Assembly: GCF_024436375.1 (NCBI RefSeq)
Contig: NZ_JAFMZM010000001.1
Location: 868,001 to 932,000, forward strand
Direction: 5' to 3'
DNA: 64,000 nucleotides
Origin: Nocardioides astragali
Lineage (GTDB): Bacteria; Actinomycetota; Actinomycetes; Propionibacteriales; Nocardioidaceae
The notes under the pieces are model-generated. The model worked only from the letters and a program-made list of their open reading frames with translations, made no database searches and was not told where the DNA came from. Of the stretch, positions 43,691 to 52,139 are shown piece after piece. The position numbers were made by a program, and so were the translations under genes. Each line of letters opens with the position of its first letter. Within the stretch, counting starts at the first letter, position 1.

Positions 43691-44720
43691 GCATCACTTC
43701 CGGGCGGCCGTGGCCGCCCTCGTGGCCGTGCTCGTCTCGGGCTGCTCCCAGGACGAGGTGCCCACCACTGGCGCCGGCACCGGTGCTGTCGAGGGTGGGG
43801 GCACGAGCGGGAGCGTCCCCTTCGAGCTGGTGGCCACCGACCAGCTGGCGATCAGCCCCGACGGCTCGCAGGTCATCGCCGACTGCTGGAACGGCATCTG
43901 CCGCTGGGATGCGGTCGACGGCACCCTGGAGCTGCTGCCGGACCGTGGGTCGGCCGCTGTGTCGCCCGACTGGTCCAGCCTGGCGGTCGTCGGGGACGAC
44001 GCCGCGATCGTGCTGGAGGACCTCGACTCGGGTGACCCGACGAGCGAGCTCGAAGGCGTGGACGACGGCGAGGTCGCCGATGGTTCACCCGTCACCGCGG
44101 TGGCCTACAGCCCCGACGGCGCCCTGGTGGCGGCCGCGTCGCTCGGCTCCGGTGGGTCCGGCACGCTTCGCGTGTGGTCGGTCGACGGCCGCGAGCAGAC
44201 GGTGTTCGACACCGCCGGCGAGGTGCACCGGCTCGCCTTCTCGCCCGACGGCCAGCAGGTCGCCACGGCCGGCAACGGCCCTGTCGAGGTGCATGAAATC
44301 GGCTCCGGTGACTCCCAGGAGCTCGGCTCCGGACGGGGCGGCACGGTGGCGTGGAGCGCGGACGGGCGCCAGTTGGTCGGCCCGGGGGCTGATGGGCAGC
44401 CCGTCGTCTGGAACACGAGGACCTGGGCGCCGGCCGCCGAGCTGCGCGGCGTACGCCTTCACGAAGCGGCCTTCGCGCCCGACGACGACGTCCTCGCCCT
44501 CACGTCGCTCGACGACACCGTCGTCACGCTCTGGCCCCCCGACGCGCAGACGGCGGAGGTGCACGAGCTGGCAGGGCACTCCACCGCACCCGGCGCCGTG
44601 GCGTGGTCGCCGGACGGTGACGTCCTCTACTCGGTCGCCGCCGAGGACGGTGTGCTGGCGTGGGATCCGGAGCGCAGGACCCGAGCCGACGTGGTCTTCG
44701 AGGTCCCTGAAGATCGGTGA
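43683..44720 (+). CDS. WD40-like repeat lipoprotein
   Basis: The start is GTG 43683, giving 345 residues. A lipobox LVSGC near residue 23 predicts a lipoprotein anchored outside the membrane. The rest is a seven-bladed propeller with WD40-like repeats (LAISPDGSQVIAD, VAYSPDGALVAAA, LAFSPDGQQVATA, VAWSADGRQLVGP). It is the last gene of the coupled operon. It may bind toxin or its partner at the cell surface, or be a scaffold; this is unknown. Its end runs into an inverted remnant of a sigma-factor gene. Confidence 0.78.
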   Translation: MPEHHFRAAVAALVAVLVSGCSQDEVPTTGAGTGAVEGGGTSGSVPFELVATDQLAISPDGSQVIADCWNGICRWDAVDGTLELLPDRGSAAVSPDWSSLAVVGDDAAIVLEDLDSGDPTSELEGVDDGEVADGSPVTAVAYSPDGALVAAASLGSGGSGTLRVWSVDGREQTVFDTAGEVHRLAFSPDGQQVATAGNGPVEVHEIGSGDSQELGSGRGGTVAWSADGRQLVGPGADGQPVVWNTRTWAPAAELRGVRLHEAAFAPDDDVLALTSLDDTVVTLWPPDAQTAEVHELAGHSTAPGAVAWSPDGDVLYSVAAEDGVLAWDPERRTRADVVFEVPEDR

Positions 44721-44870
44721 GCGCCAGTGCGACCACGCCTTGACGTAGGCCTCCTGGGCGATCTTCTCCGCCGCGCCGCGGTCGCCGGTGAGGGCGTACG
44801 TGCAGGCGAGCGTCCGCGGCCATGTGGCGGCGTAGAAGTCCGCGAAGTCGCTCTCGGCCCCGTGTCCCAT
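44697..44870 (-). pseudogene. Truncated SigE-family sigma factor remnant
   Basis: The start at 44870 reads MGHGAESDFADFYAATWPRT and continues through LACTYALTGDRGAAEKIAQEAYVKAWSHWRSPIF, clear sigma region 2 sequence, for about 58 codons. It then turns into the antisense of the WD40 gene and has no region 4. The break coincides with the end of the WD40 lipoprotein gene. The gene was therefore probably cut when the toxin operon was inserted or rearranged. Confidence 0.7.
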
Positions 44871-44994
44871 GCGCGTCCCGTCTCCCGAGCGTCAGGTCGA
44901 CGCCTCTCACCACCCAACACGCCCGGCACCCCTGGCCGGTTGCAGCCCGGCGCGCGTTTCGCGGGCCCGTGCACCCCTCACGTAGCCTCGACGC

Positions 44995-45684
44995 GTGATT
45001 CGCTTCGAGAAGGTGACCAAGGCCTACCCCGGCCACCCGCACCCCGCCCTCGACAACATCTCCGTCGACGTCGAGAAGGGGGAGTTCGTCTTCCTCGTCG
45101 GGTCCTCGGGCTCCGGGAAGTCGACCTTCCTGCGCCTCGTGCTGCGCGAGTACCGCCCCACCTCCGGCCGGGTCTACGTCGCGGGCAAGGAGATCAACCG
45201 CCTGGCGAGCTGGAAGGTGCCCCGGCTGCGCCGCGACATCGGCACCGTCTTCCAGGACTTCCGGCTGCTGCCCAACAAGACCGTGACCGAGAACGTCGCC
45301 TTCGCGCTCCAGGTCATCGGCAAGTCGCGCAAGGAGATCCAGGACCTCGTCCCCGAGACGCTGGAGCTGGTCGGCCTCAGCGGCAAGGGCGACCGGATGC
45401 CAGACGAGCTCTCCGGTGGTGAGCAGCAGCGCGTCGCCGTGGCTCGGGCGTTCGTCAACCGCCCGATGATCCTCATCGCCGACGAGCCCACCGGAAATCT
45501 CGACCCGACGACGTCCGTCGGGATCATGAAGCTGCTGGACCGCATCAACCGCACGGGCACGACCGTGGTGATGGCGACGCACGACTCCGGCATCGTCGAC
45601 CAGATGCGCAAGCGCGTCATCGAGCTCGAGAACGGCCACGTCGTACGCGACCAGGCGCAGGGCGTCTACGGCCACCAGAACTGA
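44995..45684 (+). CDS. ftsE: Cell-division ABC transporter ATPase FtsE
   Basis: The 229-residue protein starts at GTG 44995. Walker A is [13 protein letters not shown] (about 37-49), the Q-loop [14 protein letters not shown], the ABC signature [12 protein letters not shown] and Walker [20 protein letters not shown] (44983-44988) lies 6 bases before the start, suggesting a leaderless mRNA. With FtsX it controls peptidoglycan hydrolases at division; the coiled-coil M23 peptidase two genes down is the likely target, as for mycobacterial RipC. Confidence 0.97.
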   Translation: MIRFEKVTKAYPGHPHPALDNISVDVEKGEFVFLVGSSGSGKSTFLRLVLREYRPTSGRVYVAGKEINRLASWKVPRLRRDIGTVFQDFRLLPNKTVTENVAFALQVIGKSRKEIQDLVPETLELVGLSGKGDRMPDELSGGEQQRVAVARAFVNRPMILIADEPTGNLDPTTSVGIMKLLDRINRTGTTVVMATHDSGIVDQMRKRVIELENGHVVRDQAQGVYGHQN

Positions 45685-45744
45685 CCGCAGAACTGATCCC
45701 AGAACTGACCCCCGACCTCCCCCAGGATCGAGAGCCTCCCCTCC

Positions 45745-46656
45745 ATGCAGCTTCGCTACGTCTACTCCGAGCTCGGTCAGGGCCTGCGGCGCAACCTGTC
45801 CATGCACCTCGCGGTCGTGCTCACCCTCTTCGTCTCGCTGACGCTCGTCGGCCTCGGCGTGATGTTCAACCAGCAGGCATCGAAGGCCGCCGACCACTGG
45901 GGCAACCAGCTCCAGATCACGGTCTACCTGTGCCGGGTCAACGACAGCAGCGCCGTGTGCCCCAACGCGGTGACCGACGCGCAGAAGACGGAGATCTCCC
46001 AGGTCGTCCAGGACAACCCGGAGGTCGACGACTTCCACTTCGAGTCCAGCGAGGAGGCGCTCGGCAAGGCGCGTGAGCTCTACGGCGACGAGCTGTTCTC
46101 CGGCGACAACCCGGCCATCACGGCCGAGGACATGCCACAGACGATCTGGATCACGTTGAAGGACCCCGAGCAGTACGAAGGCATCACCTCGGCCGTGCAG
46201 GGACTCGACGGCGTGTCCAAGGTGCGCGACATGCGAGAACAGGTGGCGCCGATCCTCGAGTCGATCAACATGCTCCAGTGGGTGGCGCTGGGGACAGCGG
46301 GATTCCTCGTCTTCGCCGCGCTGCTGCTGGTCGCCAACACGATCAGGCTCGCAGCCTTCGCGCGCCGCAAGGAGATCGGCATCATGCGTCTCGTGGGCGC
46401 CTCCACGCTCTACATCGCGCTGCCCTTCCTGCTCGAGGCGCTGGTCACCGCGCTCATCGGTGTCGCCCTCGCCGGCGGGGCGCTGTGGGGCTTCATGTAT
46501 TTCGGCATCTCCGAGCTGTCACAGAACCGGTTGAAGTTCGTGCCGTGGATCGGATGGGGCGAGTTCAGGCTCGCCGTGGCGTCCGTCGCGGTCCTCGGTC
46601 CGCTGCTCACCTTGCTCCCGACACTCGTGTTGACGCGCAAATACCTCAAAGTCTGA
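45745..46656 (+). CDS. ftsX: Cell-division ABC transporter permease FtsX
   Basis: The 303-residue protein has an N-terminal helix (about 20-45), a large external loop (about 50-170, with CRVNDSSAVCPN, possibly a disulfide) and three C-terminal helices of the FtsX/MacB type (from ILQWVALGTAGFLVFAALLL). The loop contacts a periplasmic-side hydrolase and is activated by FtsE ATP hydrolysis. It is 60 bp after ftsE and is followed by the hydrolase gene. Confidence 0.97.
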   Translation: MQLRYVYSELGQGLRRNLSMHLAVVLTLFVSLTLVGLGVMFNQQASKAADHWGNQLQITVYLCRVNDSSAVCPNAVTDAQKTEISQVVQDNPEVDDFHFESSEEALGKARELYGDELFSGDNPAITAEDMPQTIWITLKDPEQYEGITSAVQGLDGVSKVRDMREQVAPILESINMLQWVALGTAGFLVFAALLLVANTIRLAAFARRKEIGIMRLVGASTLYIALPFLLEALVTALIGVALAGGALWGFMYFGISELSQNRLKFVPWIGWGEFRLAVASVAVLGPLLTLLPTLVLTRKYLKV

Positions 46657-46667
46657 GTCGCGGGGGT

Positions 46668-46709
46668 TAGCGTCTAGGCGTCTCCCCTCGAAGCCGTGGG
46701 GGAGGCGCC
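46668..46709 (+). promoter_or_regulatory. -10-like box and leader hairpin before the M23 gene
   Basis: TAGCGT (46668-46673) is followed by an 11-bp stem GGCGTCTCCCC (46677-46687) / GGGGAGGCGCC (46699-46709) with one T-G pair. The hairpin ends 34 bases before the GTG start, so it may lie in the 5' leader of the peptidase mRNA or end ftsEX transcription. Confidence 0.4.
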
Positions 46710-46743
46710 CTTCCCCGCTTCCCCAACGCAAAGGCTTCCCCCG

Positions 46744-48015
46744 GTGCGTCACTTCCCCCGTACCGCTCATCGCCGCATGGCCGCAGCACTGATCGTGGCC
46801 GTGTCACTGGGCGTGTCCTCCGTCGCTGTCGCGCAGGCCGACGACCTCAAGGACAAGCAGCGCCAGGTCGAGCGCGACATCAAGGGCGCGCACGACGACC
46901 TCGACTCCTCGAGCGCGCAGCTCCAGCGCGCCACCGCCCGCCTCGACGCCGCCAAGGAGCAGCTCGCCGACGCGAAGACGCGGCTGGCCACGGCCCGCGG
47001 CAAGGTGGAGGTCGCCGCGGAGCGCGACGCCGAGATGAAGGCCGAGCTCGCCGCCGCCGAGACCGCTCTCGCCGAGGCCGAGGCCGCGCTGGCCCAGGGC
47101 CGGGTCGACCGCGAGACCCAGCGGCAGAAGGTCGCCGCCACCGTGGCCGACATGTACTCCGAGGGTGACCCCGAGCTGATCGCCTTCTCCTCGCTCATCG
47201 ACGCCGAGACCACCGAGGAGCTCACCCGGCGTGACGGCGTGCGCGACGTGATCGTGGGCCAGGAGGCCCGGGCGTACGACGAGCTCAGGGCCGCCGAGGT
47301 GCTCCTCGAGGTCCAGGAGCGTCAGGTCACCGAGGCTCGTGACGAAGTGGCCGCCCAGCGCGAGGCGGCGGCCGAGCACCTGGTGCTGATGCAGGAGCTG
47401 GCGGCCGAGCAGCAGGCGGCCAAGGACTCCGTGGTCGCGCTCGTCGTGGAGCGGCGAGACGCGCGGGCGGAGGCCCAGCAGGCGCGGGCCAAGGACGCCG
47501 CCAAGCTGCGCAAGCTCAAGCGGGAGCAGGACCGCATCGAGGAGATGCTGCGCAAGCGAGCGCTCGCCGCGCTCCGCCGGCAACGGGCGAAGGCCCGGTC
47601 GCAGGCGGGTGTCCCCTCGACGGGGCTGCTGGCGCGACCGGTCGACGGCTACGTCACCTCCGGCTTCGGCTACCGCACCCACCCGATCTACCACTACTGG
47701 GGCCTCCACGACGGCGTCGACTTCGGCGGCGGCTGCGGTACGCCGCTCCGGGCCGCGGCCCCCGGCCGGGTCGTGTCGTCGTACTACAGCGGCGTCTACG
47801 GCCAGCGCCTGATCATCGACAACGGCGTCATCGGCGGCATGGGCATCGCCACGATCTACAACCACGCCACCAGCTACACCGTGGGCGTGGGCGACCACGT
47901 CGCGCAGGGTCAGGTCGTCGGCTTCGAGGGCAGCACCGGCTGGTCGACTGGCTGCCACCTGCACTTCACGGTGATGGCCAACGGCAAGGCCGTCGACCCG
48001 ATGAACTGGTTCTGA
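46744..48015 (+). CDS. Coiled-coil M23/LytM peptidase (EnvC/RipC-like)
   Basis: The start is GTG 46744 ([23 protein letters not shown]), giving 423 residues; an earlier in-frame GTG (46696) is less likely. A signal peptide precedes a long coiled coil (about 35-270, rich in Ala, Glu and Gln). The C-terminal LytM domain has [13 protein letters not shown] (H, D ligands) and [12 protein letters not shown] (HxH), so it is probably an active zinc endopeptidase on peptidoglycan. The coiled coil is the usual part that docks to FtsX. It lies directly behind ftsEX. Confidence 0.92.
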   Translation: MRHFPRTAHRRMAAALIVAVSLGVSSVAVAQADDLKDKQRQVERDIKGAHDDLDSSSAQLQRATARLDAAKEQLADAKTRLATARGKVEVAAERDAEMKAELAAAETALAEAEAALAQGRVDRETQRQKVAATVADMYSEGDPELIAFSSLIDAETTEELTRRDGVRDVIVGQEARAYDELRAAEVLLEVQERQVTEARDEVAAQREAAAEHLVLMQELAAEQQAAKDSVVALVVERRDARAEAQQARAKDAAKLRKLKREQDRIEEMLRKRALAALRRQRAKARSQAGVPSTGLLARPVDGYVTSGFGYRTHPIYHYWGLHDGVDFGGGCGTPLRAAAPGRVVSSYYSGVYGQRLIIDNGVIGGMGIATIYNHATSYTVGVGDHVAQGQVVGFEGSTGWSTGCHLHFTVMANGKAVDPMNWF

Positions 48016-48062
48016 CCCACCGCTCGGCGAACCGGCTGGACACGCTCTGGGAGAATGGCCCC

Positions 48063-48542
48063 ATGGCGAAGGAGCAGGGCCAGAAGATGGTCGCGCAGAA
48101 CAAGAAGGCGCGCCACGACTACCACATCGAGGACACGTGGGAGGCCGGCCTGGTCCTCATGGGGACCGAGGTGAAGTCGCTCCGGCTGGGCCGCGCGTCC
48201 CTCGTCGACGGCTTCGCCGAGATCGACAACGGTGAGGCCTGGCTGCTCGGCGTGCACATCCCCGAGTACAGCCAGGGCACCTGGACCAACCACGCGGCCC
48301 GCCGTCGCCGCAAGCTGCTGCTCAACCGCTCGGAGATCGACAAGATCGAGCGCAAGATCACCGACAAGGGCTACACGATCGTGCCCCTCGCGCTCTACTT
48401 CAAGGACGGCCGGGCCAAGGTCGAGATCGCGCTCGCCAAGGGCAAGAAGTCCTACGACAAGCGCCACACCCTCGCCGAGCGCACCGCCAATCGCGAGAAG
48501 GTCGAGGCGGTCCAGCGCAGGCTGAAGGGCCACCGGGATTGA
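48063..48542 (+). CDS. smpB: SsrA-binding protein SmpB
   Basis: The 159-residue protein starts at ATG 48063; GAGAAT (48051-48056) lies 6 bases before, suggesting leaderless transcription. It contains the conserved N-terminal [48 protein letters not shown], and a basic tail [14 protein letters not shown]. It binds tmRNA (gene at 56326) for trans-translation rescue of stalled ribosomes. Confidence 0.97.
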   Translation: MAKEQGQKMVAQNKKARHDYHIEDTWEAGLVLMGTEVKSLRLGRASLVDGFAEIDNGEAWLLGVHIPEYSQGTWTNHAARRRRKLLLNRSEIDKIERKITDKGYTIVPLALYFKDGRAKVEIALAKGKKSYDKRHTLAERTANREKVEAVQRRLKGHRD

Positions 48543-48547
48543 GCCAG

Positions 48548-49459
48548 ATGCCCGACGAGGCCGCGCGTGCGCGTACGTTCGCCGACGGCCTCGGCCTCCC
48601 GGGCCTGTTGGACCTCCACACCCACTTCCTGCCGCCGCGCGTGATGGCCAAGGTGCGTGCCCAGTTCGACGCCGCCGGGCCGCTGATCGGCCGCCCGTGG
48701 CCGCTGCACTACCGCGCCGAGGACGACGTCCTGGTCGAGGCCCTGCGCTCGTTCGGCGTATGCCGCTTCACCGCGCTGCCCTACGCCCACCGGCCCGGCA
48801 TGGCCGAGTTCCTCAACGACTGGGCCGCCGGCTTCGCGGAGCGGGTGCCCGAGGCGGCGGTGTGCGCCACGTTCTTCCCGGAGCCCGGCGTGGCGGCGTA
48901 CGTCGCCTCCCGATCCGCAGACGTCGAGGTGTGGAAGGTGCACGTCCAGGTCGGGGCGTTCACCGTCACCGACCCGCTGCTCGACGAGGCCTGGGGACTG
49001 ATCGCGGCGACAGGCACCCCCGTGGTGCTGCACGCCGGTAGCGGGCCGGTGCCCACCGAGCACACCGGCCCCGGTCCGGTCGCCGCGCTCCTCGCCCGGC
49101 ACCCACGGCTGCGGCTGGTGGTCGCGCACGCGGGCGCGCCCGAGTACGGCGAGTTCCTGCGTCTCGCCGAGACCCACGAGCGCGTCGCCCTCGACACGAC
49201 CATGGCCTTCACGCCCTTCTTCGAGGAGATGGGCGGGGCGTACCCGCCGGCTCTGTTGCCGCGGCTGCGTGACCTGGGACTGGCCGGCAAGGTCCACCTC
49301 GGCAGCGACTTCCCCAACATCCCCTACCCCTACGCCGACCAGCTCGACGCGCTCGCCCGGCTCGGGCTGGGGGAGGACTGGCTGCGCGCCGTGTGCTGGG
49401 CGAACACGGCCGCGCTCCTGGACCAGACCGGGGAGAGGTTTCTGGGACTGGACTCTTGA
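48548..49459 (+). CDS. Amidohydrolase family 2 protein
   Basis: The ATG at 48548 is used; an in-frame TTG at 48539 would overlap the smpB stop and add 3 residues. The about 303-residue TIM-barrel has LLDLHTHFLPPRV (metal ligands HxH), VLHAGSGPVPTEH, LVVAHAGAPEYGE and LGSDFPN (catalytic Asp). Family 2 includes decarboxylases and hydrolases of aromatic or lactone substrates, with a divalent metal. It sits between smpB and the sugar operon. The substrate is unknown. Confidence 0.85.
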   Translation: MPDEAARARTFADGLGLPGLLDLHTHFLPPRVMAKVRAQFDAAGPLIGRPWPLHYRAEDDVLVEALRSFGVCRFTALPYAHRPGMAEFLNDWAAGFAERVPEAAVCATFFPEPGVAAYVASRSADVEVWKVHVQVGAFTVTDPLLDEAWGLIAATGTPVVLHAGSGPVPTEHTGPGPVAALLARHPRLRLVVAHAGAPEYGEFLRLAETHERVALDTTMAFTPFFEEMGGAYPPALLPRLRDLGLAGKVHLGSDFPNIPYPYADQLDALARLGLGEDWLRAVCWANTAALLDQTGERFLGLDS

Positions 49460-49466
49460 CGGGGGA

Positions 49467-49487
49467 TATGTAAGTACGCTGAACTAA
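49467..49487. promoter_or_regulatory. Candidate operator of the sugar operon
   Basis: Just before the ROK gene, GTAAGT and ACTAAC flank ACGCTGA (about 49469-49487), a near-perfect inverted repeat. ROK repressors bind such AT-richer dyads, and the gene is probably autoregulated. Confidence 0.35.
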
Positions 49488-49492
49488 CAAAC

Positions 49493-50626
49493 GTGACCCC
49501 GCACACTCCAGTCGGCCGCCCGCTGCGACCGCAGGGCAAGCTCCTCCAGGAGGACGCCCGCCGGCACCACCGCTCCCTGTTGCTCCAGCACCTGTTCCGG
49601 GAGGGGCCCGCCAGCCGCGCCGACCTGGCCCGCGTCAGCGGCCTGACCCGCGTCACGGTGTCGGACCTGGTCGGGGAGATGCTGGCCGAGGGCTTCGTGT
49701 CGGAGCTCGGTGCCCCGGCCGAGAGCCGCGTCGGCAAGCCCCCCACGCTCGTCGGCCTCGCAGCCGACTCCCACCACGTCATCGGCCTCGACCTGTCCGA
49801 GACGGACCGGATGTCGGGGGCGGTGGTCAACCTCGCCGGCACGGTCCTGGCCCGCCACGAGGTGCACGTCGACGGAGCCGTGGGCGAGCAGGCGGTCCAA
49901 CTCGTGCAGCAGCTGGTCGCGGAGCTGAGAGAGCTGACCGATCGCCCGCTGCTCGGCATCGGCGTCGGCAGCCCCGGTGTCGTCGACAGCGCGGGCACGG
50001 TCATCGACGCCCCCAACCTGGCCTGGACCGACACGCCCCTCGCGGCCCGGCTGGCCGAGGCCTCCGGTCTCCCGGTCTTCGTCGCCAACGACGCCAACAC
50101 CGCGGTGCTGGGCGAGCACACCTTCGGCGAGTCCGGCGACGGCGGCCTGATGGTGCTGCGGGTCGGCACGGGTGTCGGCGCCGGCTTCGTGCTGGGCGGG
50201 TCCCTCCTGCACGGCCACCTCGGCGCCGCCGGCGAGATCGGCCACGTCGTGGTCGACCCCGAGGGCGAGCTGTGCGCCTGCTCGCGCACCGGTTGCCTGG
50301 AGACCCTCCTGGCGGCGCCGCGCCTCCGGCGACGCGTCGCGGAGCCCGGCGTCGACGCCCCTGCCGTGCTCTCCGAGGTCGGGACGCGACTGGGTGAGGT
50401 GCTCGCGCCCATCGTGGCCGCCCTCAACCTGCACGAGATCGTGCTCAGCGGTCCCGCGGAGCTGCTCGACGGGCCGCTGCTCGACGCGGCCGACCGGACC
50501 ATCCGCGAGCGGACGATGCCGATCAGCTCGACCGCGCTCGCGGTCCGCACGTCCAAGCTCGGCGACGACGTCGTGGTCGTCGGTGCAGCCGTGCTCGTGC
50601 TCTCCGGGGAGCTGGGCGTCTCATGA
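49493..50626 (+). CDS. ROK-family transcriptional repressor of the sugar operon
   Basis: The 377-residue protein starts at GTG 49493. An N-terminal winged helix (RRHHRSLLLQHLFREGPASRADLARVSGLTRVTVSDLV, about 22-60) precedes a ROK sugar-kinase-like fold (VIGLDLSETDRMSG, FVANDANTAVLGE, GAAGEIGHVVVDPEG). The zinc motif is CACSRTGCLE. Members (NagC, XylR, Mlc) bind sugar or sugar phosphate and leave DNA. It begins the operon for uptake and breakdown of an amino sugar. Its stop overlaps the binding-protein ORF region. Confidence 0.9.
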   Translation: MTPHTPVGRPLRPQGKLLQEDARRHHRSLLLQHLFREGPASRADLARVSGLTRVTVSDLVGEMLAEGFVSELGAPAESRVGKPPTLVGLAADSHHVIGLDLSETDRMSGAVVNLAGTVLARHEVHVDGAVGEQAVQLVQQLVAELRELTDRPLLGIGVGSPGVVDSAGTVIDAPNLAWTDTPLAARLAEASGLPVFVANDANTAVLGEHTFGESGDGGLMVLRVGTGVGAGFVLGGSLLHGHLGAAGEIGHVVVDPEGELCACSRTGCLETLLAAPRLRRRVAEPGVDAPAVLSEVGTRLGEVLAPIVAALNLHEIVLSGPAELLDGPLLDAADRTIRERTMPISSTALAVRTSKLGDDVVVVGAAVLVLSGELGVS

Positions 50627-50676
50627 GCGCCTCGTCCCCGGCCCCCAGCTCCGAAACATCGATGAGAGGACACACC

Positions 50677-51972
50677 GTGGTGCGCATCAAGAAGTCCATG
50701 AGCGGCGTGGCGATCGCCGCGCTCGCGCTGACGACACTCGCCGCGTGCGGCAACGAGGACGACGGCTCGTCGTCCAACGACGGCGGGGGTGCGGAGTCCG
50801 CGGACATCCGCGTCTGGCTCAACGGGACGGACACTCCGCAGGAGGCCCGCGACTGGCTCAAAGAGACCTTCGAGGACCAGAACCCCGGCTCCACGCTGAC
50901 CATCGAGCAGCAGGAGTGGGACGGCCTGGTGGAGAAGCTCACCACGTCGCTGTCCAGCGAGTCCGAGACGCCCGACGTCGTCGAGATCGGCAACACGCAG
51001 GCCCCGACCTTCACCTCGGCCGGCGCCTTCGCCGACCTCACCGGCGAGCTCGACGCCCTCGGTGGCGACGACCTGCTGCCGGGCTTCGTCGACGGCGCGA
51101 CCGTGGACGGCAAGACGTACGCCGTCCCCTACTACGCCGGCTCGAAGTACATCTTCTACCGCAAGGACCTCCTCGAGAAGGCCGGCCTCGAGGTGCCCAC
51201 CACGCTGGACGAGTTCGTCCAGACGGCCATCGAGCTCAAGAAGGCCAACCCCAAGCCGGCCAACTTCTCCGGTTTCTGGTTCCCCGGTCAGGACTGGCGC
51301 AACGGCGCCGCGTTCGTCTGGGCCGCCGGCGGTGAGCTCGCGGTCGAGGAGGGCGGCGAGTGGACCCCGGCGCTGAGCTCGGACGAGTCGCTGGCCGGCC
51401 TGGAGATGGCGCAGCAGCTCTTCATGGGGGCCTCGGGCGCTCCCAAGGACGGCAACGAGGCCGACCCGTGGACGCCCTTCTGCGCGGGCGAGGTCGGCAT
51501 GATGTCGACGCCCGGCTGGGTCAAGGGCCTGATCGAGGCCGAGGACACCGGCTGCCCCGACACCTACGCCAAGGAGATGGGCGTCTTCGCCCTCCCCGGC
51601 ACCGACGCTGAGCCCGCTCCCGTCCTGATGGGCGGCTCCGACATCGCGATCGCGGCGAAGTCCCCGCACCAGGACCTGGCCCAGGAGGCGGTCGCGCTCA
51701 TGCTGAGCGACGACTACCAGACGATCATGGCCGGGGCCGGCCTCACGCCCGCCAAGGAGTCGCTCGCCTCGCTCCTGGGTGACGACGAGTACGCCGCCGC
51801 GACCGTGGCCGCCGCGTCCAACGCCAAGCTCACCCCGGCCGCTCCCGGATGGGCCAACGTCGAGGGCTCGCGCGTCCTGGAGGATCTCTTCAGTGCCATC
51901 GCCCAGGGTGGTGACGTGGCCGAGCTCGCCGCGAAGGCCGACGAGCAGATGAGCGGTCAGCTGAACGGCTGA
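50677..51972 (+). CDS. Sugar ABC transporter binding lipoprotein (DasA-like)
   Basis: The start is GTG 50677 (VVRIKKSMSGVAIAALALTT) behind GAGAGGA; an upstream ATG at 50623 would overlap the ROK gene. The 431-residue protein has a lipobox TLAAC near residue 25. It is a CUT1 family solute-binding protein with WDGLVEKLTTSLSSESETPDVVEIGNTQ, and the GNTQ motif recalls chitobiose-binding DasA. It delivers a di- or oligosaccharide to the two following permeases. The chitobiose or GlcNAc assignment also rests on the NagZ-type enzyme downstream. Confidence 0.88.
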   Translation: MVRIKKSMSGVAIAALALTTLAACGNEDDGSSSNDGGGAESADIRVWLNGTDTPQEARDWLKETFEDQNPGSTLTIEQQEWDGLVEKLTTSLSSESETPDVVEIGNTQAPTFTSAGAFADLTGELDALGGDDLLPGFVDGATVDGKTYAVPYYAGSKYIFYRKDLLEKAGLEVPTTLDEFVQTAIELKKANPKPANFSGFWFPGQDWRNGAAFVWAAGGELAVEEGGEWTPALSSDESLAGLEMAQQLFMGASGAPKDGNEADPWTPFCAGEVGMMSTPGWVKGLIEAEDTGCPDTYAKEMGVFALPGTDAEPAPVLMGGSDIAIAAKSPHQDLAQEAVALMLSDDYQTIMAGAGLTPAKESLASLLGDDEYAAATVAAASNAKLTPAAPGWANVEGSRVLEDLFSAIAQGGDVAELAAKADEQMSGQLNG

Positions 51973-51993
51973 CCCACCCACCGAGCCGGCACC

Positions 51994-52024
51994 GGCGGGG
52001 GCGGCACCAGCCGCTGCCCCCGCC
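51994..52024 (+). terminator. Hairpin after the binding-protein gene
   Basis: GGCGGGGGC (51994-52002) pairs with GCCCCCGCC (52016-52024), with an inner GGC (52003-52005) / GCC (52010-52012) and a GCT bulge. It lies 21 bases after the stop and may be a partial attenuator that protects the binding-protein mRNA from higher permease expression, as is common. Confidence 0.5.
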
Positions 52025-52041
52025 GCTGCCTGCCCGGGACC

Positions 52042-52106
52042 CAGTCACGCCATCCAGCCACGCCATCCCGTCACGCCATCCAGCCATGCCATCCAGTCGC
52101 GCAATG
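52042..52106. repeat. Five 13-bp tandem repeats
   Basis: Units at 52042, 52055, 52068, 52081 and 52094 are CAGTCACGCCATC, CAGCCACGCCATC, CCGTCACGCCATC, CAGCCATGCCATC and CAGTCGCGCAATG. They lie in the gap between the binding protein and the first permease, after the hairpin. The last unit is most diverged and abuts ATG codons of the permease region. Confidence 0.75.
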
Positions 52107-52139
52107 ATGACCGCAGCCCGACGGCCGAGAGGGGCAGAG

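Noticed and set aside
49330..51981. 883-codon minus-strand frame over the ROK and binding-protein genes
   Set aside because: It covers two recognisable plus-strand genes in antisense and shows no family features.
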